Origin: Eubacterium sp.
Lineage (GTDB): Bacteria; Bacillota; Clostridia; Lachnospirales; Lachnospiraceae
Direction of reading: 5' to 3'
Length of the DNA: 45,364 bases
Assembly (NCBI GenBank): GCA_022796875.1
Contig: JAAWJJ010000025.1
Location: forward strand, 1 to 45,364
The translations under genes and the position numbers were made by a program. Shown in pieces: positions 41,082-45,364 of the stretch (the first letter of the stretch is position 1; each line of letters begins with the position of its first letter). The notes beneath the pieces were generated by a model. That model saw only the letters and a list, made by a program, of their open reading frames with translations, had not been told where the DNA came from and made no database searches.

Positions 41082-42323
41082 GTGGCTGATAACAAGAACA
41101 GAGAAAATTGTGATTTGCTGTTTCGATATTTAAAAAGTATACTATATGATCCTGAGATTAAACGTCCTGATCTGGAAAAACTGGAGGAGCCTTTTACGGA
41201 ACTGGGGAAAGAACTGGAAGTTTTGCAGCGGATGGTAGAAGAGATGAAAGCGTATTCGGAGGCTTTGTCCAGAGGAAATCTGTCAGGAGAATATCCCTCC
41301 GAAGAGAATTTCCTGTGTGCAAATTTAAAGCGTCTTCATGATAATCTGAATCATCTGACCTGGCAGGCAAAGCAGGTGGCGGCAGGCGATTATTCACAGC
41401 ACGTGTCGTATCTCGGGGAATTTTCCAAATCGTTTAATTTGATGATACAACAGCTGCAGGAGCGCGAAGAACAGCTTGTCCGGGAAACGGATATAGCGCA
41501 GCAGAATCACAGAGTGGCGGAAGAGTATAATAAACTGTTTACAGAAATGGTCAGGCGGAGAAACGAATGGATTCTGGTGGTGGACGAAGAAAGCCACGAG
41601 ATCCTGTACTGTAACCGCCGGGGTAATGAGGAAGAAGAACATTCCTGCAACAGCTGCAACAACCGTTTGGATTTTCTGGAGGAACTTCTGTACTGGAAAG
41701 AGCCGGAAAGATATAAAGTTTGGGAAAAAAGAGATAAAAATCATAATTTTTACCGCGTATCGACATTTCATATTATCTGGAGAGGGCATAATTCCTATGC
41801 CCATGTAGTAGAAAACATTACGGAAAACAAACAGGTGGAAAAGCAGCTGTTTAATAAAGCGTATTACGACGCCGGAACAGGAATTTACAATCGGTTTTTC
41901 TTTGAAGAATATACGTTGAAGCAGCTGGAAGAAAAAAAAGATATGGTTTTGTGTTATATGGACCTGGACGGATTAAAATATGTCAACGACGTTTTTGGGC
42001 ATAACGAGGGAGATTGCTATATCAGCCGGTTTGTCGAAAAGATCAGCGATTCTTTCCGTACTACGGACGCTTTTGCCAGAATCGGCGGAGATGAATTTTG
42101 TATGGTGCTTCTGAATGTTTCCATGCCTGATATCGAGAAGAAAATGGAACAGATCAGAAGCGAGTTTATAGAGCAAAACGAAAAACCGTATCCGGTCAGT
42201 TTCAGTTACGGGGTGGTAGAAGTGAAAGGAATAGAAAATGAGCTTTCTCTGGAACAGATCATATCTCGGGCGGATAAGAAAATGTATGAATATAAGAAAA
42301 AGTACAAAGCGGCAAGAAAATAG
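41082..42323 (+). CDS. Diguanylate cyclase with sensor region
   Basis: The 413-residue protein makes the second messenger c-di-GMP. The N-terminal region is helical with a HAMP-like part (AKQVAAGDYSQHVSYLGEFS). A PAS-like domain at about 155-245 contains the unusual HSCNSCNNR. The C-terminal GGDEF domain from about 265 has the active motif GGDEF at 335-339 and the inhibitory RxxD site as RTTD at 326-329, five residues before it. No membrane helix is seen, so it is cytoplasmic. The start is a GTG with GGAGG upstream. Ligand or redox sensing through the CxxC is an inference. Confidence 0.9.
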   Translation: MADNKNRENCDLLFRYLKSILYDPEIKRPDLEKLEEPFTELGKELEVLQRMVEEMKAYSEALSRGNLSGEYPSEENFLCANLKRLHDNLNHLTWQAKQVAAGDYSQHVSYLGEFSKSFNLMIQQLQEREEQLVRETDIAQQNHRVAEEYNKLFTEMVRRRNEWILVVDEESHEILYCNRRGNEEEEHSCNSCNNRLDFLEELLYWKEPERYKVWEKRDKNHNFYRVSTFHIIWRGHNSYAHVVENITENKQVEKQLFNKAYYDAGTGIYNRFFFEEYTLKQLEEKKDMVLCYMDLDGLKYVNDVFGHNEGDCYISRFVEKISDSFRTTDAFARIGGDEFCMVLLNVSMPDIEKKMEQIRSEFIEQNEKPYPVSFSYGVVEVKGIENELSLEQIISRADKKMYEYKKKYKAARK

Positions 42324-42465
42324 ATAGTCCAATATCCTGTTGCTGACAGCGCAGGAATAAAAAAGCTGGAAAAGATAAAAACAAAAGGTTTTGGGGTGAT
42401 AAAATAAACAGGTAAAATTTCAAACTGAAAGGCAGCGGCAAAAAAAAATTTGAAAGGCGGAAGTT

Positions 42466-43347
42466 ATGAAGGAAAGCAAAGCGGCACGAATGATAGTATC
42501 ATTACTTGTTATTACCGGGGGCAGTTTTTTGGCGGCATATGCGATCGAAGGCTTTCTGGTGCCAAATCTGATTCTGGACGGCGGCGTCGTGGGTGTCGCG
42601 ATTATTGTAAAAGAACTGACAGGCTTGCAGCTTAGTATTCTTGTGGCAATATTCAATATTCCTTTTTTGTTTGTCGGTTATCGGCAGATCGGGAGAAATT
42701 TTCTTTATAAGGCAATTTATGGAATTGTGCTGTATTCTGTATTTTTGGGTATCTTTGAAAAAGTGCCGGCCTTTACAAACGATTCGATTCTGGCAACCGT
42801 TTTTGGCGGACTGCTGCTGGGAATCGGCGTAGGCCTGGTCATTAAGGCAGGAGGATGCCTGGACGGTACGGAAACGATAGGGATCCTGATCAGTAAAAAA
42901 ACTTCCATAACGGTCGGGCAGGTAGTCTTGTTATTTAATGTCATCATATTTGCAGTGGCGGGCTGTCTGTTCGGGTTTGACCGTACGATGTACAGTCTGA
43001 TAACCTATTTCATCACTTCAAAAATCATAGATCTGGTAGACAGCGGATTTGAACAGGCAAAAGCGGTTATGATCATTACCAATGAAAGCCAGAAGATTTC
43101 CGACGCTATTTTCGCCCGGCTTGGCCGAACCGTTACTTTGATTGAAGGAGAAGGCATGATATCCGGGAAAAAAGTAGTATTGTACTGTGTGGTAACGAGA
43201 ATTGAACTGAGCGAAATGAAGCGGATCGTTAAAGAAGACGATGCCTCTGCGTTTATGACCATTACGGATGTAAGTGAAATCGTAGGGAAACATATTAAGA
43301 AAAAAGAAGAACAGCACCGCAGGGAACAAATGGCGGAGGAAGTATAA
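42466..43347 (+). CDS. YitT family membrane protein
   Basis: The 293-residue protein has about five or six membrane helices in its first 200 residues (MIVSLLVITGGSFLAAYAIE, GFLVPNLILDGGVVGVAIIV). The segment KAGGCLDGTETIGILISKKT is typical of this DUF161 domain. A cytoplasmic DUF2179 domain follows (AVMIITNESQKISDAIFARL). Function is unproven; transport or metabolite sensing are proposed for the family. GAAAGGCGG precedes the ATG. A hairpin follows. Confidence 0.9.
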   Translation: MKESKAARMIVSLLVITGGSFLAAYAIEGFLVPNLILDGGVVGVAIIVKELTGLQLSILVAIFNIPFLFVGYRQIGRNFLYKAIYGIVLYSVFLGIFEKVPAFTNDSILATVFGGLLLGIGVGLVIKAGGCLDGTETIGILISKKTSITVGQVVLLFNVIIFAVAGCLFGFDRTMYSLITYFITSKIIDLVDSGFEQAKAVMIITNESQKISDAIFARLGRTVTLIEGEGMISGKKVVLYCVVTRIELSEMKRIVKEDDASAFMTITDVSEIVGKHIKKKEEQHRREQMAEEV

Positions 43348-43373
43348 AATAGAGTTTGCAAAAGCTGAGGATG

Positions 43374-43408
43374 AAGGAGATGTCAAAAAATGGCATCTCC
43401 TTATTTTT
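43374..43408 (+). other. Hairpin holding a ribosome binding site (or terminator of the YitT gene)
   Basis: AAGGAGATG (43374-43382) pairs with CATCTCCTT (43394-43402) and is followed by ATTTTTG. It reads as a terminator for the YitT gene. However, the left arm is a perfect ribosome binding site for an ATG at 43390 in the loop, so it could also control translation of the small frame that follows. Confidence 0.6.
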
Positions 43409-43539
43409 GTCTTACAGGAAATACCACGTTGGATGAAATTGATAATATATTAAATTTCCTGCGATATAAAAAATCCTCCAGGCAGGATTCTTTTTTGGAA
43501 TTTGAAAGCAATTTTATTGGAATTGATAAGGAAAATTAA
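43390..43539 (+). CDS. Possible small protein, 49 aa
   Basis: An ATG with AAGGAG about 10 bases upstream opens a frame for MASPYFCLTGNTTLDEIDNI, continuing to a stop at 43537-43539. It has no recognisable domain. The same DNA contains three hairpins in a row (43374-43402, 43415-43461 and 43468-43496). The region may instead be a structured non-coding segment or a double terminator. I see no other gene in 43348-43646. Confidence 0.3.
   Translation: MASPYFCLTGNTTLDEIDNILNFLRYKKSSRQDSFLEFESNFIGIDKEN
43468..43496 (+). terminator. Terminator-like hairpin
   Basis: AAAAAATCCT-CCAGG-AGGATT-type pairing followed by six T lies between the YitT gene and the MFS promoter. The stem is short, six G/C- and A/T-pairs plus A-T extension. 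Confidence 0.5.
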
Positions 43540-43551
43540 CTCGTTTATACT
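43523..43551 (+). promoter_or_regulatory. Promoter of the MFS transporter gene
   Basis: TTGATA (43523-43528) and TATACT (43546-43551) have a 17-base spacer, about 95 bases before the start codon. Confidence 0.65.
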
Positions 43552-43646
43552 TGTTGATACAGAAGCCAGGACAGACAGGGAGGAGAGCAGGGAAAAGCAG
43601 AACGATTACAATCAATTCATCAGAGGAAAATTTGGGAGGGTAAAAA

Positions 43647-44969
43647 ATGAGAGTATTAAAGAGTATGAATTTCGGTGCGAAAGGTTGGATTCTGTTGTTC
43701 TATACCTTTATGGCATTTGCGGCTCAGATCGTATTTACCGGATATGTACAGAACGTACTTGCCGACCTGTATGGCGGCGGCGTGCATGTATCTTCGATTT
43801 ATACGGCGGCGACGATAGCGGCCCTTGCCGTTCAGATTATTCTGTCCGGATTCATGGCAAAAATCAAAAGCATACATAAGATTTCTATTATTCTCGGGGC
43901 GATTGCATTAGCAGGAGCGCTTGGCGTTACGTTTGTCCCGGCTGGTATGATGTGGGACGTATGCTATTTTGTTACGGTATTTATGGTAGCGATGTGGGCG
44001 TTGTATTCCTTACAGATGCTGATCGGGCAATGGTTCCCGACGAAAAAAGGGACTTTTATGGGTATCGCAACATTGGCGTTTCCGGTATTTAACGGGCTTA
44101 TGGGACCTTTTGCAAACGCTGTGTTCGGAGGCGGTATGCCAAACGTGGCGAAAGGGATGATACCGATCTGGATTATTATTTTTATAGCGTTTTTGCTGGG
44201 TTCCATCTTCTTAAGGGATTTTCCGGAACAATGTGGCGCGCTTCGGGATAATGACAAAACAATGACGCCGGAGAAAGCAAACGCCATGCTGGAGGCTGAT
44301 CTGGAAGCCAGAAAGACGACCGTCTGGAAAACCGGTAAAATTCTCGCCACCCGTGATTATTGGCTTATCACTATTCCAATCGGCGCGTTGTTAATGTGCG
44401 CGGTAGGTATGATGACAAAAACCGCCGATATCATCGGTAGTTTTGGCAGTGAGATGGATCGGTTCGGCGGATTTGGCGGAATTATGTTTCTGGTTATGGT
44501 TTTCGGTATCATCGGGAGTTTCGTTATCGGCCTGATCGATACTGCGATCGGTACGAAAAAGGCGATTATCATTTCCTGCGTATTAATGGTAGTCAGCGGG
44601 ATACTGGGGCTTTCCGGTTCTCCGTTAGGAACTTTTCTTTCCATTGAAGTGCTGGCGGTATTTATGGGGGCGTCTTCTAATTTTGCGGTTTCTGTAGCGG
44701 CTCAGTACTGGCGGAGAGAAGATTTCTCAACGATCTTTTCTACGATTAATCCGGTATCCTGTTTTATTCAGGCGATCGGGCCGGTGGTAATTTCGATAAT
44801 TTTGGGAATCGCCGGATCCAGGGGAGTGTTTGGGATGATTTTTGCGGCAGGTATAATAAGCGTTGTATTTTCGTTGCTGTTTAGTCCGAAACACATCAAA
44901 AGCGTCGACGATAAACGCCGTGCCGCAGCCGGTAAAGCGCTGGATGATGAATTGGCCGGAAGAATGTAA
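43647..44969 (+). CDS. MFS transporter, oxalate:formate antiporter-like
   Basis: The 440-residue protein has about twelve membrane helices in two halves separated by a charged loop near 190-230. Family features are GQWFPTKKGTFMGIATLAFP after helix 4 and FLRDFPEQCGALRDND in the central loop, typical of OFA-type members that carry organic anions. The substrate cannot be told. GGGAGG precedes the ATG. A strong hairpin follows 60 bases after the stop. Confidence 0.88.
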   Translation: MRVLKSMNFGAKGWILLFYTFMAFAAQIVFTGYVQNVLADLYGGGVHVSSIYTAATIAALAVQIILSGFMAKIKSIHKISIILGAIALAGALGVTFVPAGMMWDVCYFVTVFMVAMWALYSLQMLIGQWFPTKKGTFMGIATLAFPVFNGLMGPFANAVFGGGMPNVAKGMIPIWIIIFIAFLLGSIFLRDFPEQCGALRDNDKTMTPEKANAMLEADLEARKTTVWKTGKILATRDYWLITIPIGALLMCAVGMMTKTADIIGSFGSEMDRFGGFGGIMFLVMVFGIIGSFVIGLIDTAIGTKKAIIISCVLMVVSGILGLSGSPLGTFLSIEVLAVFMGASSNFAVSVAAQYWRREDFSTIFSTINPVSCFIQAIGPVVISIILGIAGSRGVFGMIFAAGIISVVFSLLFSPKHIKSVDDKRRAAAGKALDDELAGRM

Positions 44970-45030
44970 TATTGTAAAGATGTCATGTCAGAAAAATGAG
45001 TTGATTGTTTCCTGTAGAGTTTGAAAAAAG

Positions 45031-45080
45031 GGGCTGTCGCTTTAACGAATAAAAATTCGTGAAGCGACAGCTTCATTTTT
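45031..45080. terminator. Long GC-rich terminator hairpin between MFS and transposase genes
   Basis: GCTGTCGCTT...AAGCGACAGC (45033-45071) with an inner CGAAT/ATTCG stem has a T run on both strands, stronger on the minus strand (CCCCTTTTTT). It ends both convergent genes, or marks an end of the insertion sequence. The rest of 44970-45198 holds a small hairpin AGCCAT/ATGGCT near 45154-45171 and no gene. Confidence 0.75.
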
Positions 45081-45198
45081 GCTGTTTTTACATGTGATTT
45101 TAAGAAAAAGTCCCGGATCACTCTGTTATTCTATAAAAAGGGCATACTTTAATAAGCCATTTCCCATGGCTTGAAAGTTTGTTTTGAGAGATTTAAAA

Positions 45199-45364
45199 TT
45201 AAGCGCTTTTCACTGAAAACAAATGTGTTCCCGTCCTGCCTTTTTGAATCTTATTATGGAGCTTATTTATGTTCCTTGCCATGGCGAGCAGTATACTTTC
45301 CGCAAGCACATTTGGCGTTCCTTTGCTTACATATCTCCGAAACTGCATATCCTGTTTTAAATCC
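45199..45364 (-). CDS. Transposase C-terminus, IS1182-like (partial)
   Basis: Read on the minus strand from the window end, the frame gives DLKQDMQFRRYVSKGTPNVL followed by AESILLAMARNINKLHNKIQ, then KGRTGTHLFSVKSA and a stop. FRRY...G...V..E..L.A...N..K.HNKIQ is the C-terminal tail of IS1182-type DDE transposases. Only about 55 residues are visible, so whether the element is complete cannot be said. Confidence 0.75.
   Translation of the reverse strand, partial: DLKQDMQFRRYVSKGTPNVLAESILLAMARNINKLHNKIQKGRTGTHLFSVKSA

Overview
The window looks like a chromosomal segment of a spore-forming, mid-to-low GC Firmicute, most likely a Lachnospiraceae / Clostridium cluster XIVa relative. The reasons are spoIIR and a GerA-type germinant receptor, a clpC-radA order, an endosialidase-like small protein, YitT and DUF1934 proteins, tRNA genes without an encoded CCA, and strong AGGAGG ribosome binding sites with frequent TTG/GTG starts. 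All calls rest on reading the sequence and on family knowledge; no database search was run.

Layout. 1-3000: edge of a probable mobile element (start of a leftward MAKKQR... gene) abutting an AT-rich helicase gene that lacks its normal start and carries a nuclease-like C-terminus. 3.1-6.5 kb: small metabolic and stress genes (GyrI-like, TfoX-like, VOC, nitroreductase, HAD) with a small inverted-repeat element. 6.5-14.1 kb: a housekeeping block with a membrane-anchored cadherin-like protein, ClpC, an endosialidase-like protein, RadA, IspE and a GntR/FCD regulator. 14.2-18.2 kb: a sporulation/germination block containing GerA subunit A, a GerAB-type permease that appears fused to a GerAC-like domain, and SpoIIR. 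18.3-25.3 kb: MurI, DUF1934, a secreted Ig-like protein, a complex of inverted repeats, GalU, a membrane protein, a secreted trigger-factor-like lipoprotein and AsnS. 25.5-29.2 kb: a PAPS-synthesis/sulfotransferase cluster in which cysD has an in-frame internal deletion and the fused cysNC has two +1 frameshifts. 29.3-34.6 kb: an rRNA methyltransferase, a C1 papain-like protease, an amidase, an XTP pyrophosphatase and a phosphoesterase. 34.7-38.1 kb: tRNA-Pro, a MATE remnant, a GH25 lysozyme, a five-tRNA array (Gly, Arg, His, Gln, Lys) and a divergent XRE/small-HTH pair. 38.3-45.0 kb: a phosphofructokinase, a family 2 glycosyltransferase, a diguanylate cyclase, YitT and an MFS transporter. 45.2-45.36 kb: the C-terminus of an IS1182-like transposase.

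How the parts fit together. The central region is ordinary core genome. The accessory content is at the two ends (recombinase/helicase and transposase), in the decayed PAPS module that would have fed the adjacent sulfotransferase, and in the repeat elements. The most unusual observations are the GerAB-GerAC fusion, the decay of the PAPS genes beside an intact sulfotransferase, the helicase-nuclease cut at an element boundary, a secreted trigger-factor-like lipoprotein, paired intergenic elements with a covarying hairpin, and three short tandem duplications that each straddle a gene start or end.
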